A stretch of 64,000 nt of DNA from Halobacillus amylolyticus (GCF_022921115.1 NZ_CP095075.1:2988001-3052000); one strand, 5' to 3'; shown: positions 8,787 to 18,823, numbered from the stretch's first letter. A program made the numbers and translations. The notes: generated from the sequence alone by a model not told the origin.

Positions 8787-9827
8787 TTATTTCACTTGTA
8801 ATTCATCTGCGATATTTTGAACGTTCTTTATCGCTTCAGTGATATTATTCGCTTGAACGGTGATTTTACTGTTATCTGGGTATTGCTTGGCATTGTGGTC
8901 GTAAAGAGGGTCATAATAATACTCCAGCAGCAATTGAACCGCTGAATAAAATTCTCCATTTTCTAAATGGCTTTCAATCTCATTGGCAATCGGCGTGTGG
9001 ATTCTTTTTTTGATGATCCGAAAGGCTTCGATACATTCCTCTTGATGATTCCAAGGTTGATAGTCTTCTAAGATGTTCATAATCCTCTCATTTATAGGTA
9101 AGTCGATAAATAGTTGTGTTCCTTGTTCCTTTTTATTAAATAGAAAATCAGGGAGAACTGCTTTTCCAATGCGTTTGCTTTCCCCCTCTAACAAGACATA
9201 TGGCGATTGTTGGTAACGCAATAGATCTTGCACGAGAAGTGATTCAAATTTCTTCTGGTTATTTGGCTCGAGTCCGATTTGGCCAAAGATGGATCCCCTG
9301 TGATTCGCCATTTTTTCTAGATTAAGAACGGGATATCCTTCTTTCTGCAGATGACGTAAAATGGTGGTTTTTCCGGATCCTGTATATCCGTTGAGAGCGT
9401 AAACTCTTGGTTCGAATTCCAGCTGTTCCAGTGTATGAACGACCCATTGCCGATAACTTCTGATCCCACCTTCTAAGCGATAAACGTGAATTCCCATTAA
9501 ATCAAGGACAGTAGCAGCAGTATTACTACGCATCCCGCCCCGCCAACAAAAAACAGCTTTCCGTGTATCAATTTGATTGAATTTCTTGATAAACTGTGGG
9601 AGCTTAGCTGAAAAAATTTCAAGTCCCCGCTCCCTTGCAGCTTGTGAGCTCACTTGTTTATAAAGGGTACCAACTTCGGCTCTTTCCTCATTATTAAATA
9701 CAGGTATATTTAAGCTGCCGGGAATCGTAGCATCGTTATATTCGGACGGGGAGCGGACATCGACAAAGGTAATCTCCTCACTATTTTGTAAAGTGAGTAA
9801 TTTATTTAGCGTGATATCTTGATACAT
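8787..9827 (-). CDS. selU: tRNA 2-selenouridine synthase
   Basis: Replaces sulfur by selenium in 2-thiouridine at tRNA position 34, by way of a geranylated intermediate (YbbB/MnmH family). The rhodanese domain spans residues 1-130, with the catalytic Cys94 in FCWRGGMRS. A P-loop ATPase part follows, with Walker A GYTGSGKT at 147-154. The 346 residues are normal for the family. No selD or other selenium gene lies in the window, so the selenophosphate supply cannot be judged here. Confidence 0.93.
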   Translation of the reverse strand: MYQDITLNKLLTLQNSEEITFVDVRSPSEYNDATIPGSLNIPVFNNEERAEVGTLYKQVSSQAARERGLEIFSAKLPQFIKKFNQIDTRKAVFCWRGGMRSNTAATVLDLMGIHVYRLEGGIRSYRQWVVHTLEQLEFEPRVYALNGYTGSGKTTILRHLQKEGYPVLNLEKMANHRGSIFGQIGLEPNNQKKFESLLVQDLLRYQQSPYVLLEGESKRIGKAVLPDFLFNKKEQGTQLFIDLPINERIMNILEDYQPWNHQEECIEAFRIIKKRIHTPIANEIESHLENGEFYSAVQLLLEYYYDPLYDHNAKQYPDNSKITVQANNITEAIKNVQNIADELQVK

Positions 9828-9926
9828 TTTTTAATCCGCCTTTCGCAAAACCTTAGTTAATATTAAGGTAACGGCACATAGTAAATCGAACATCAACACA
9901 GGTTTGGTTATACTACTATGAAAAAG

Positions 9927-9960
9927 ACCCCTCACTGCCAAACAAAGCACTTGAGGGGGT
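9927..9960 (-). terminator. Orphan terminator-like hairpin
   Basis: ACCCCTCA pairs with TGAGGGGGT around 18 bases. On the minus strand it is followed by TCTTTTTC. No minus-strand gene lies immediately upstream, so it may end a lost gene or an RNA. Confidence 0.5.
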
Positions 9961-10004
9961 ATGTTTAATAATCAACCAAAAGATATATCTGGTGAGTTAT
10001 GGTA

Positions 10005-10114
10005 GAGATTCTGTGGGCGTCACGTCTTGAGATGTCTACTAAAATAGAGACAGAATAGGAGATTAATAGTGACGCTCAAAACCCCTTTATTATGCTATTA
10101 TATCATAGAATCTC
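10005..10114. repeat. Nested inverted repeats, about 110 bp
   Basis: The outer pair is GAGATTCT (10005-10012) and AGAATCTC (10107-10114). The inner pair is GCGTCAC (10017-10023) and GTGACGC (10069-10075). No gene fits inside. Could be a structured RNA, a miniature element or an insertion scar. Confidence 0.5.
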
Positions 10115-10125
10115 TCACTAATTGA

Positions 10126-10296
10126 ATATCGGGGGTTGAAGAGCGAGCCCTTGATGGAGACACATTTGTAAAACCTTCTTATATGAGCTCATCTTGGGAT
10201 AGAAATAGCCTTTACTACGAAGTAAGAAATGATACTCAAACTGGAAGTGCTTCAGGAAGATCTCTTAGTAGCGATACTTCTTGTAAAGAGGTTTAG
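10126..10296 (+). pseudogene. Coding-like 3' remnant of an unknown gene
   Basis: Fifty-six open codons without a usable start, reading ISGVEERALDGDTFVKPSYM at the front and DTQTGSASGRSLSSDTS near the end, then stop. The residue mix looks protein-like and polar. The downstream sequence also has gene-like fragments in shifted frames. No family recognised. Confidence 0.3.
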
Positions 10297-10710
10297 TTTG
10301 GAATATCGGTACATCTTCGTTTCCTAGTGCTATTCAACTTTAACGTATTCTAACTATATAGATGGAGGAAATTACCCATTTCTTTAATCCGATGGTTTAG
10401 CTGCCAGTAATAATATTGGTTACAGTATTATATCTGATGTGTATACTTACGGTACACCCTGAGGAAACAGGTAAAAAGACTATAGGACCAAGGGTAAAAT
10501 CTTCATTCCGGGTTGTTCCGCAAACGGTTCATATAATGGGTTGATTTCTTGCAAAAGTTATGGAAAATAAGGGCAGGATTGTTGAAGACTCAGTTTCGGG
10601 AATAAAGAATGAAAAGCTCAATTTCTGCTAGGTTCCCTATCAACAATGTTGTTCCATAATTAGGAATGGTAGTATAATTGAACCACCCCAATATGTAAAG
10701 GAGTATCGCT

Positions 10711-12467
10711 TTGAAAATTTCAAATATAAAGGTCAAAAATTATAGAAACCTTAGAAACGTTAAGATTGATACTAATAATGTTGTTGTCTTTATAGGAGAT
10801 AATAATAGTGGAAAAAGTAATCTTCTCAGGGCTATAACCCTTCCTTTTATTAATCATGAAATTGGAGCATTTAATAAGAATTTGGGTTGGCAGGATCTTA
10901 ATAATGATGCAAGACAAGAGTATTACTCATTTATAGAAAGTAACTTAGACAAAATCAGAGGCGACGAGTGTGAACTAGATGATTTTCGTAGTTACATACC
11001 TTCAGTAAGTGTGGAAGTATCATTCACTCCTCAAGCTTTATCGGAGGAGTATTATGTTCGTAATTGGACTAATAACTTAGAAGCGAATCCCCTGCCTTTT
11101 CTATTAGATATGAATTCAAAGTTGAAGAACCTCAAGATCTACTTAATCATATCTCAGGCGTATTACAGGATGTAGATTCTATAGAAAATTTAAAGATGAA
11201 TTTACTACCAATTGAGTTCTATAAATACCAAATAATTATCCCTACAACAAATGAAAAGGTTTCATTTACAGAACTTTCTTATTTCAAATACAATTCTTTA
11301 GCTGCTGAAAGAGATGATTTCTCAAATAAAGCTTCTCAGTTGGGATCTAAATCATTAGTATCTCTTTTGCATAGTAAGATGGACTCTGATGATAAAAAGA
11401 AAGTAGAACAATCATATGAGACTTTCTTCAGCGATTTAAAGGACATTAGTAGTTTAGAAGAAGTATTTAACTGGCAGGAAACATCGGGATTAGAGAACGC
11501 TAGAGATTTCTTCGAACAGATTACTTTACTTCCGAATATCCCTACAATGAACTCTTTATTAAATAACGTTCGCTTGGGATATGGAGATGAATACTTAAAT
11601 GCTCAAGGGCTAGGTTATCGAAACTTGATATATTTATTTGTTATGTTGAACTCATTAAGTATAGAGAGTGATGTGGCTTTAAACATCTTAACAATAGAAG
11701 AGCCAGAGGCTCATCTAAGTGTAAGCAATGAACACCTTTTAGCTAGCTTTATCAATACAACAATGAATAACAACAATCAACTGCAGCTTTTTATTTCAAC
11801 ACACAGCCCAGAATTTCTTAATAAGCTAGAATTAAAGAATGTGACTATAGTATCAGAAGGGAAAACTTATGCTTTAAAGAAACAACTGGAAGAGGATCAG
11901 TTAGATTACTTGGCGAAAAAACCAAACTTAGATTTTCTTAAGTTCCTATATTCAAGAAGATGCATTTTAGTAGAAGGCCCCACAGAAGAAATGCTTATCA
12001 AATCATATTTAAGTACACAAACCGACCAGTTGCATGACATTGAAGTGATTTCTTTACATAAGGGTTTCAGAGACATGATAGATATATGGCTTAAAGTGAA
12101 TGAAGGGTCCAATCACAGAATTGGTATAATCAGAGACTATGACAACCAGCCAAAAGCTCAACAGCATCATGAAGAATATAATCATTATTCCAATGTTTGT
12201 GTTGCAACTACCCAAGAATACACACTAGAACCTGAATTCGTAAAAACAGGTGATAATTTCGATAAATTGAAAGCATACTTCTCTACTGAACATTCTTGGA
12301 AAGAAATTGATACGGAAGAACAGCTATCTGAGAAGTGGAAAAAGGCAAAAACGGATACAATGCTACGCTTTTGCAGAGATATAGGTACTGATGCATTAAA
12401 CGACGTTGAAATGCCACCTCATATAAGCAATGTAATTCATTTCTTGAAAACAGGTGATAAAATATGA
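10711..12467 (+). CDS. OLD-family ATP-dependent nuclease (GajA-like), frameshifted
   Basis: The N-terminal ABC-type ATPase has Walker A GDNNSGKS (residues 29-36), a signature-like QGLGYRN, Walker B LTIEEPEAHL and the H-loop STHSPEF. A C-terminal Toprim nuclease follows (CILVEGPTEE, then IIRDYDNQ). It starts at TTG 10711 with AAAGGAG upstream. Reading breaks at about 11100: the first frame stops at 11175, but the second frame is open from about 11102 (IRYEFKVEEPQDLLNHISG). One extra T at the TTTT of 11097-11100 would join them into about 585 residues, close to GajA (578). The stop overlaps the helicase start by 4 bases. The pairing matches class 2 OLD nucleases and the Gabija anti-phage system; the frameshift may be real or a read error. 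Confidence 0.82.
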
Positions 12468-13837
12468 ATATTGTAGTCGCTGGTGCTGGCGCAGGGAAAA
12501 CAACCTCGATGGCTGAAGTCGTAATTTCAAGGCTTAAAGAGGTTGCAAATGGTAAATTCATATACGTCATTAGCTACACTAATTCTGCAAGAGATAGAAT
12601 TAGAGAAAAAATAAGGGAGAATGAGGGGAGTATTCCTAGACAAGTAAAAGTTGAGACTATTCATTCTTTCTTGTTACGAGAAGTTATTTACCCTTTTAAT
12701 CATTTAATTTACGGCGACTTTTATAAATCTGCCTCGCAAATGCCTCTCCCCACGAAACATGCATTTAAAGCATCAAAGAAAAAGGAGTTAAGGGAGAAAA
12801 ATCTAATACACGTAGAAGACGTAACAAAGACTGCTAGATACCTTTTATGTGGAAAAAGCAATGATACCAAAAAGATTAAATTTAGGCGTGATAATGCTTT
12901 GAAAATGTTATCCGGATACTTGGATTCAATATTTGTGGACGAATCACAAGATATGGACAATGAGTTTTCCAAGGTATTGTCTATGCTAAATCATAATAAT
13001 ATTAGTGTTAATCTAATAGGTGATCCTAAACAAGACCTGAGAAATAGAGGTGCTTTTAGGCAAATTATATCTGGGGAGATACCTGTCAAATACAAGCCAG
13101 AAAACCATCGCTGTCCCATTATACATGTTGATTTTTCAAATAGATTTATAGCATCAGAAGAACATCAAATTTCGACAAAAGAAGATGGTACTTTAAAATA
13201 CTTAGTGGAGTCCAGCTGTGATATTCAAAAAGAAATTGAAAGTGATATATATGATTTAGCTTATATTTATCAAAAAAATGCTCGATTTAAAACTCATAAA
13301 GAAGATAAAACAAAAATAGAAAGTCAATTATTTTACGAATTGAAAATACTCACACGTAAGTCGTCTTCTATGAAGGAAAAGAACATAGACCAACAGGCAT
13401 ATATACTTTTAAGGAAGACGATTAATACAATTAAAGACAGAAAAAGCACTAGAACAATTTTTAATGGACTTGAAAATGATCTTTCAATAATTATGGATTA
13501 CAAAGATAAGGGGAAAATTGGTTCTGCTGTAGATGAATACAGAAGGGTTCTATCAGATGAACCTGGTGTGTTAGTAAATTCAATTGACGGGATCAAAGGT
13601 TTAGAAGGAGATAATTGTTTATTCATTGTTTCTACTCAGCTTGCACCATACTTATTTAAGGAAGTTGTTGACCAAAATAAAATGATGAACTATTTATATG
13701 TAGGGCTTACAAGGTCGAAAAGCGATCTAACTATAATGGTTACAAAAGAAGTTGAAAAAGAATATGGATATCAATACATTCGTCACCAATTTAAGGAGCT
13801 AGGTATAGAAGAGTTAAGACCACTCGAAAGAAAGTGA
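12464..13837 (+). CDS. UvrD/Rep-like helicase paired with the OLD nuclease (GajB-like)
   Basis: A 457-residue superfamily 1 helicase: Walker A AGAGAGKTT (6-14), Walker B VDESQDMDN (158-166), motif III-like GDPKQDLRNRGAFR (186-199), a late NSIDGIKGLEGDN and the motif VI region YLYVGLTRSKSDL. It is shorter than UvrD/PcrA (about 720), like the compact GajB type. It starts inside the last codon of the nuclease gene, so the two are coupled. The expected role is to sense or process DNA ends and control the nuclease partner during phage attack; that is known for Gabija and inferred here. Confidence 0.85.
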   Translation: MNIVVAGAGAGKTTSMAEVVISRLKEVANGKFIYVISYTNSARDRIREKIRENEGSIPRQVKVETIHSFLLREVIYPFNHLIYGDFYKSASQMPLPTKHAFKASKKKELREKNLIHVEDVTKTARYLLCGKSNDTKKIKFRRDNALKMLSGYLDSIFVDESQDMDNEFSKVLSMLNHNNISVNLIGDPKQDLRNRGAFRQIISGEIPVKYKPENHRCPIIHVDFSNRFIASEEHQISTKEDGTLKYLVESSCDIQKEIESDIYDLAYIYQKNARFKTHKEDKTKIESQLFYELKILTRKSSSMKEKNIDQQAYILLRKTINTIKDRKSTRTIFNGLENDLSIIMDYKDKGKIGSAVDEYRRVLSDEPGVLVNSIDGIKGLEGDNCLFIVSTQLAPYLFKEVVDQNKMMNYLYVGLTRSKSDLTIMVTKEVEKEYGYQYIRHQFKELGIEELRPLERK

Positions 13838-14274
13838 TCAACAGTTATTAAAAATATTATAGCAAAGTTGAATTATAAAGATATTTACCGCCTGCCAAGG
13901 TAACGGTAGAACGTAGCCCTGCTTACTTCTGTAGCACCCAATATCTCCTGAATACTGTATTCTTTACTATCATACATCCTAAAGGCCATATCCAATTTGG
14001 ATTGGTCTTTTTTCGGTCGCCCGCCTTTTCGCCCCCGAGCTCTTGCAGCATCCAATCCGGATTTCGTTCGTTCAGATATAATGTCACGTTCAAACTGAGC
14101 CAAACCACTAAAGATCGTAAAGACGAGTTTCCCCATCGCTGTTGTCGTATCAATATTCTCATTTATAGAAACAAAGTTAATGCCTTTATCCTGGAAGTCA
14201 TTAATTAGATCCACCAAGTGTTTTGTGCTACGACCAATTGTAACCGTCAAGTGATTTTGAACACTTTTTGATCA

Positions 14275-15051
14275 TTAATTCTGAACAGTTTCTGACTGAA
14301 ATAATGACTTTCGATATTTAATTCGGTGACTTGGCCCATCGAAATGAAGAACTTCAGAACGGTGAAGAAGACGATCCAAGATGGCTGTCGTAATTCCTTG
14401 ATCACCAAGGAGCTCTCCCCATTCCTCCGGTCCTTTATTTGAGGTCAGGATAATTGAACTTTGCTCATACAGATGATTTACTAAATGGAAAAATAGATTC
14501 GCTTCGTTTTGATCCATCGCCATATACATCAAGTCATCAATGATGACCAAATCAGCGTTTCTTATTCGCTTTAACTGCACTTGTGATTTGCGAAGATATT
14601 CTTCACTTTTCAATAAAGGTACCAGCTCTCCGATCGACACAAAAGAGACGCGAAGACCGTTATAAATGGCTTCTAATCCAAGTCCGATGGCGATGTGTGT
14701 TTTACCTACACCTGGCGGTCCCAGAAAGATTAAATTATATGATTCTTCCAACCAAGTAAGCTCTTTTAGCTGTTTGATCTGTCTTTCACTTAACGACGAG
14801 ATCTCCTCGATATCAAACTCCTCAAGAGTCTTTTGATACGGGAATTTCGCCCACTTCAAGTGTTTATCAATCATTTTCTCTTGTCTTCTTTTCTCCTCAT
14901 ATGTGAGGAGTTCCCTCAGGAACTCTTGATAAGTCCAAGAATGAGCTTCGGCCTTCCGGAGAAAGGTCGGAAGCTCTTTGGACATTTCGGACAGTCTTAA
15001 GTGATTAAGCTGATCCTGCAAGTTTTTAACCGAATACTCCATCTCAGGCAC
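14275..15051 (-). CDS. istB: IS21 helper ATPase IstB
   Basis: A 258-residue AAA+ ATPase related to DnaC. Walker A is LGPPGVGKTHIAIG and Walker B is LVIIDDLMYMAMD; sensor I is in ILTSNKGPEEWG. It assists IstA in target choice and strand transfer. Its start lies 8 bases inside the end of istA. The length is normal and the frame intact. Confidence 0.93.
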   Translation of the reverse strand: MPEMEYSVKNLQDQLNHLRLSEMSKELPTFLRKAEAHSWTYQEFLRELLTYEEKRRQEKMIDKHLKWAKFPYQKTLEEFDIEEISSLSERQIKQLKELTWLEESYNLIFLGPPGVGKTHIAIGLGLEAIYNGLRVSFVSIGELVPLLKSEEYLRKSQVQLKRIRNADLVIIDDLMYMAMDQNEANLFFHLVNHLYEQSSIILTSNKGPEEWGELLGDQGITTAILDRLLHRSEVLHFDGPSHRIKYRKSLFQSETVQN

Positions 15052-16617
15052 CCCCTAAGATATCCAGATAACTATCCAAATCTCTTAACCTTGCTTTCTC
15101 TTTAAAATGGGCAGGGGGTGGAGACATATCCGGTATTTGTGATGGTACGCTATTCGTATCCATGATCTGAACTCTATGCAAGTGCTCGGCTACGTCATAA
15201 AAGTCATTGGCACTCCATAGCTCCTGGTCAATACATTGCTCCAGGGCTGGATGGATGAACGCAGGAAAACATTTGATGGTTTTTTGTATAATTTGCAGCT
15301 GATCCCTGACATACCTGGGATAGCGTTTCGATATTTCTTCAAGAAAGAGATTAATCTTACTTTCCTCTTGAAATGGCTCTTTGACAGTGTCTTTATAGGC
15401 GTTAATTCCTCTTGTTCGATCTCTGGTGTGATGCTTATTCTTAATCAGTTGCCCTTTCCCTTTGGAAAGGGCGTGAATAGCTATCGGAGTATCTCCCCGT
15501 GTCTTTTCAATGATCAACTCGTTCTGGTCGATTCGTATGTAGACCTTGTTATCCCCATGAGGCTGATAAGTTCCCAAAGGGACGGAATAACGATTAGAGA
15601 GATACTTTACGATATTGTTCTTATGGACCGTTCTTGTTATACTTGAACCACGGTTACTCTCGAAAGAGAGTAGGGTAGAGACTTTTCGTAAGTGTGGCTT
15701 TTCCAGGGCAAACACTTCGACAGGTCTCTTTTTTGTTGTATTGTGAACTTGATAGTTTCCTTTCTTTTCAAGCCACCTCATGCATTGTTCATTCCAGGAG
15801 CTAATATTATGGAAGAGGCGGTGCTTCGCAAAATTCCTTTTAAGGAACTTGACCACATTTTCAACTTTACCCTTTGATTCTGGATCAGCAGCTTTACATA
15901 GATAAACGGAAAATCCTCTTTGCTGTTTGTACGCTTGGAACTCTTCTGTAAAGATAATATCTCCACCATTTTCGCTTACGGTCATTAACTTATCCTGGTC
16001 ATAAACGATCTCTTCTGTTCTTCCTCCATAAAACTCAAAGGCGTTCTCATGAGAACGCAACACATCACGTGTAGTAAAAGGATGTTCCTGCCATTCCGCA
16101 TACTTATATCGCGAATGAGAGAGGACAAAGGCAATGACATAAACTTTTCCCCCTTTCCCTTCAGCCTTTTCAACTTTCGCTTCTCCAAAGTCCACCTGCA
16201 ATTGGTGACCGGGGGTAATTCCTCTATTTCTTCGTACGTTCGATACGTCAACGTTTTTGGTATGTGATACTTATCTCTCAATTCCCTCACATACGTTCGG
16301 ACGGTGCTTTCCCCTACGTCTGAAAAAGAACATCGTTCTTCCAGCCAGTATGAAATTTGAGAGGCTGATAAATCCGGGTGTTCTTTCAACCATGAAAGAA
16401 TTTGTTTCTGGTAAGGATCCAGTTTTCTTGATCTGGTTTTCAAAATCTCCACCCACTCCAATGCTTCTTCAAAGTCTTTATCTAGGTATTCATAAACTGT
16501 CGTTCTAGATAGGTTACATTTCCGGGCAATGGCTGCCACTCTAAATCCTTGCTTTTTTAATTGATGCACTTCCACAATGGTTTCTAATTTGTTCACCTTC
16601 CTGATCCTCCACTTCAT
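15044..16617 (-). CDS. istA: IS21 transposase IstA, one-base frameshift
   Basis: The N-terminal HTH (LKKQGFRVAAIARKCNLSRT) is in one frame to 15985. The DDE integrase core is in another, starting LQVDFGEAKVEKAEG, with YDQDKLM and KGKVENVVKFLKR. The frames join at about 16211-16215, a run of five G on the plus strand; one more base there restores EELPPGHQLQVDFG and about 524 residues. As written, the transposase would be inactive. Either true decay or a homopolymer read error. Confidence 0.88.
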
Positions 16618-17031
16618 CCGTTAACATTCATACCTATTTATTTTAACGGATGGGAGGTGATTGGGGATCAAAAAGTGTTCAAATTTATCAATCAAAATCT
16701 GTCTAGTTTAGTCTAGCAGTTACACCAATTCGATCAAGCTTATAAACTACCACTGTATCTCCTTCACGGAGATACTTCATCATTTCAGTGAATGCGGGCC
16801 GATCTTTTTTCGTTCCCGTAATTTTTTCTGAATAAATATTTTTTCCTTCCACACCGTATTTCTTTAACGCATCAAATTGCATATGTAAATTTTGATCTTT
16901 TGTACTGACCCGGGCATATCCAAATAACATATTTTTGTAACTCTGTGAATTTCAGTGATAAATGACGCATTAATTTGAGAGCTATTTGTCATAAGAAGGT
17001 TATCCCTAAACGAATTTGGTTGTTATATAAA

Positions 17032-17077
17032 AACACCATACGAATTTTTCGTACGGTGTTAAAAGATTTTTTTATGA
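17032..17077. terminator. Intrinsic terminator
   Basis: AACACCATACGAA pairs with TTCGTACGGTGTT, then AAAAGATTTTTTT on the plus strand. It separates the resolvase promoter side from the small genes at 17.2 kb. Confidence 0.7.
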
Positions 17078-17185
17078 TTAGACGTTCAACACAGTGTTTC
17101 TATCTTTTGCAATCGCTATTTAATAAGTGAAGAGCTCTTATTAGCTGATATTAAGCAATTACTTTAGTTGCGGTACAAAATAAAT

Positions 17186-17383
17186 CTAAAATCCCCCACC
17201 GCCCATTGGAGGACCACCCCTCCGAGACTTCTCTTTTTCAATGGCCCTTTCAACTTCTTTTTCTTGCTCTGTCTTCTCACGATAAGGGGTGTGGAATTTC
17301 CTTTTTTGTTTTCGTTTATCAAGGTAAACCATGAAAATTATAAATAAAACTAAAAACAATCCCCATAAAATGTTAGAAAGCAA
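17186..17383 (-). CDS. Small membrane protein with Gly-rich GGGGF tail
   Basis: TTG at 17383 is chosen because AAAGGTGAG lies 6 bases upstream; the frame stays open to 17401. One N-terminal helix (NILWGLFLVLFIIFMVYL) is followed by a basic and acidic tail (EKTEQEKEVERAIEKEKSR) ending PPMGGGGF. The gene at 20189 has the same plan (helix, charged stretch, GGGSGF end), so the two look like diverged copies. Function unknown. Confidence 0.55.
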   Translation of the reverse strand: MLSNILWGLFLVLFIIFMVYLDKRKQKRKFHTPYREKTEQEKEVERAIEKEKSRRGGPPMGGGGF

Positions 17384-17461
17384 TGTGTACTCACCTTTCA
17401 ATAATTGCTAAATCAAGCTATTAGCGAATGGCGCCCGTTTAAGTAAGATAAGCTTTTAGTG

Positions 17462-17581
17462 TCAAGAGTAGTCACGATCTTGAAATCGCTTAGAATTACT
17501 ACGAGAAGACGGGATACCAAGCAAGACACGTAGAACCCCTATAAGAATAAAGGTGATCATTATTCCTAAAGCAATTCCCAT
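17462..17581 (-). CDS. 39-residue membrane protein ending RDYS (copy 1)
   Basis: Starts ATG at 17581 with GGGAGG 10 bases upstream. The product is MGIALGIMITFILIGVLRVL, then LGIPSSRSNSKRFQDRDYS. It is nearly the same length and plan as the minus-strand frame at 20840 (LIGVVRVLLGI, ending NDRDYS). Two diverged copies with the same length support real coding. One helix and a basic tail; function unknown. Confidence 0.6.
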   Translation of the reverse strand: MGIALGIMITFILIGVLRVLLGIPSSRSNSKRFQDRDYS

Positions 17582-17752
17582 AAAATTATGACCTCCCACT
17601 TATGCCTTTTAGTGTACTATCTTGAAGTTTTTTGTTCACAAAATTTTCTTTAAGTTAATAACAATTATTTCAAATATCCATAACTTTCACAAGGAGTTAC
17701 TCCATTATATGGTCCTATACATAAAGAATGAGCACAATTCATTATTTCAGAA

Positions 17753-17816
17753 TGGCGCCCCTTATACAGAAGACTTGATTTCAAGTTATCTTCCACCGTG
17801 GCTCCCTATAAGGGAA
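17753..17816 (+). repeat. Dispersed GCGCCCC / GAAGACTTGATTTCAAG repeat, two units
   Basis: A unit reading GGCGCCCCTTATACAGAAGA then CTTGATTTCAAGTTATC is followed by a shorter unit with GCTCCCTATAAGGGAAG. It lies outside the Tn3-like element. Confidence 0.65.
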
Positions 17817-17838
17817 GAATAGGATCGCACAATTTCAG

Positions 17839-18613
17839 TTATTTGTGAAATTCAAAAAAAGACCCGACATCATTCTTAACTGCTTTTTGGAAAACTTCCC
17901 AAGCAATGATAAGATCTTGAAAGGCCAGACCTACACAACCAAATATCGTCGTTTGGTTGGAATCAGCCCTTCCACATCTTTGACTACCTAGTACCTCTCC
18001 TAATTCATAGACATTAAAAATCGACTCCTTAAGTTTCTTATCTTGAAGTACCCCCATTCTGTGGCCTAGTTCAACATCATCACAAACAATGACTGATTGT
18101 CCTAAAACATTTGGACTGACTTCAAACTTTCCTGGTTGGTCAGCACCGAGAGTAGTAATGTGTGTGCCTTCTTTTATCATCTCCGGATAAATAAAGGGAA
18201 CTTTTGACCAGGTAGCCGTAATAATTATATCAGCATCCATCAAAGCCTCTTCTAATCTTTCACATATAATAAAAGAGGTTTTCAATTCCTTACTCATTTC
18301 ATCAACAAATTTGATTGAATTCTGACTGTTTGTATCAAATACGTAGACTCTTGATATTGAACGAAAGTAAGATAAGGATTTCAATTGTGTTCTTCCTTGT
18401 ACTCCACTACCTACAATTGCAACGTTCTTCGCTTCTTTTCTTGATAAAGTATGAGTGCCAAGAGCGCCAGCTAAACCTGTTCGAACTGCTGTCAAATAAG
18501 AAGAATCCATAATAGCTAACAATTCTCCTGTTTCTATATCATGTAGTTGGATAATTCCTTTTATGGCCTTAGAATCGTCTGGAAACTTAGCATGAGTTTT
18601 AACAGTGTAAGCT
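17839..18613 (-). pseudogene. C-terminal part of a split ornithine cyclodeaminase-family gene
   Basis: The NAD-binding part of the OCD/mu-crystallin family: GLAGALGTHTLSRKEAKNVA, the Rossmann motif IVGSGVQGR, then TATWSKVPF and GADQPGKFEV. The frame is cut at 18613, where a Tn3-type inverted repeat begins; the matching N-terminus is at 21926-22121. Excising the insertion and one AAGCT copy gives 966 bases, a 321-residue frame, normal for the family. Members act on ornithine, related amino or imino acids, or make siderophore precursors; the substrate is unknown here. Confidence 0.9.
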
Positions 18614-18665
18614 GGGGTCAAGTCAGGAAAATGCGGATTTACAACGTTAAGATTTAAAAAGGGAA

Positions 18666-18709
18666 AAGAACCTAAATCCTCTGTGTATTAACTGAGAATT
18701 TAGGTTCTT
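18666..18709 (-). terminator. Terminator-like hairpin at the left end of the Tn3-like element
   Basis: Twelve-base arms, AAGAACCTAAAT and ATTTAGGTTCTT. On the minus strand it is followed by TTCCCTTTTT. The same hairpin type recurs at 19892-19931. Confidence 0.6.
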
Positions 18710-18720
18710 AATCTTCAACA

Positions 18721-18823
18721 ATCGCGCCCCTTTTCATGAATACTTGATTTCGAGATATTATTAATAACGATCTTCCGATTTTGCCCCCTTTACCAGAAGA
18801 CTTGGATTCGAGATAATTAAAAG
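18721..18823 (+). repeat. Dispersed repeat, two tandem units
   Basis: Unit one reads GCGCCCCTTTTCATGAATAC then TTGATTTCGAGATATT. Unit two reads TGCCCCCTTTACCAGAAGAC then TTGGATTCGAGATAATT. Confidence 0.7.

Larger units (their letters stand above)
9828..10710. other. 880-base boundary region of the accessory island
   Basis: Holds, in order, the selU promoter region, an orphan hairpin (9927-9960), nested inverted repeats (10005-10114), a coding-like remnant (10126-10296) and about 400 bases of decayed sequence. The decayed part has short readable stretches in mixed frames, such as DGGNYPFL and ASNNIGYSIISDVYTYGTP near 10360-10460. I see no intact gene. Confidence 0.5.
14239..16724 (-). mobile_element. 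IS21-family insertion sequence, 2486 bp
   Basis: The ends are TGTAAC...GTTACA, flanked by the 5-bp duplication CCAAT (14234-14238 and 16725-16729). Inside each end is a second copy of TTTGAACACTTTTTGATC (near 14255 and, inverted, near 16667), the multiple end repeats expected of IS21. It carries istA (frameshifted) and istB on the minus strand. The exact target duplication points to a fairly recent insertion. Confidence 0.92.
13885..16930 (-). pseudogene. tnpR: Tn3/Tn917-type serine resolvase split by an IS21 element
   Basis: The N-terminal piece (16725-16930) begins MLFGYARVSTKDQN with the catalytic Ser in RVST and runs to KLDRIG. The C-terminal piece (13885-14233) continues GRSTKHLVDL through FERDIISERTKSGLDAAR to an HTH ending in SRATFYRYLGRR. 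Removing 14234-16724 gives 555 bases, an exact 184-residue reading frame, the usual TnpR length. No Tn3-type transposase gene is adjacent. A resolvase of this kind would have served a Tn3-family transposon or plasmid resolution. Confidence 0.9.
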
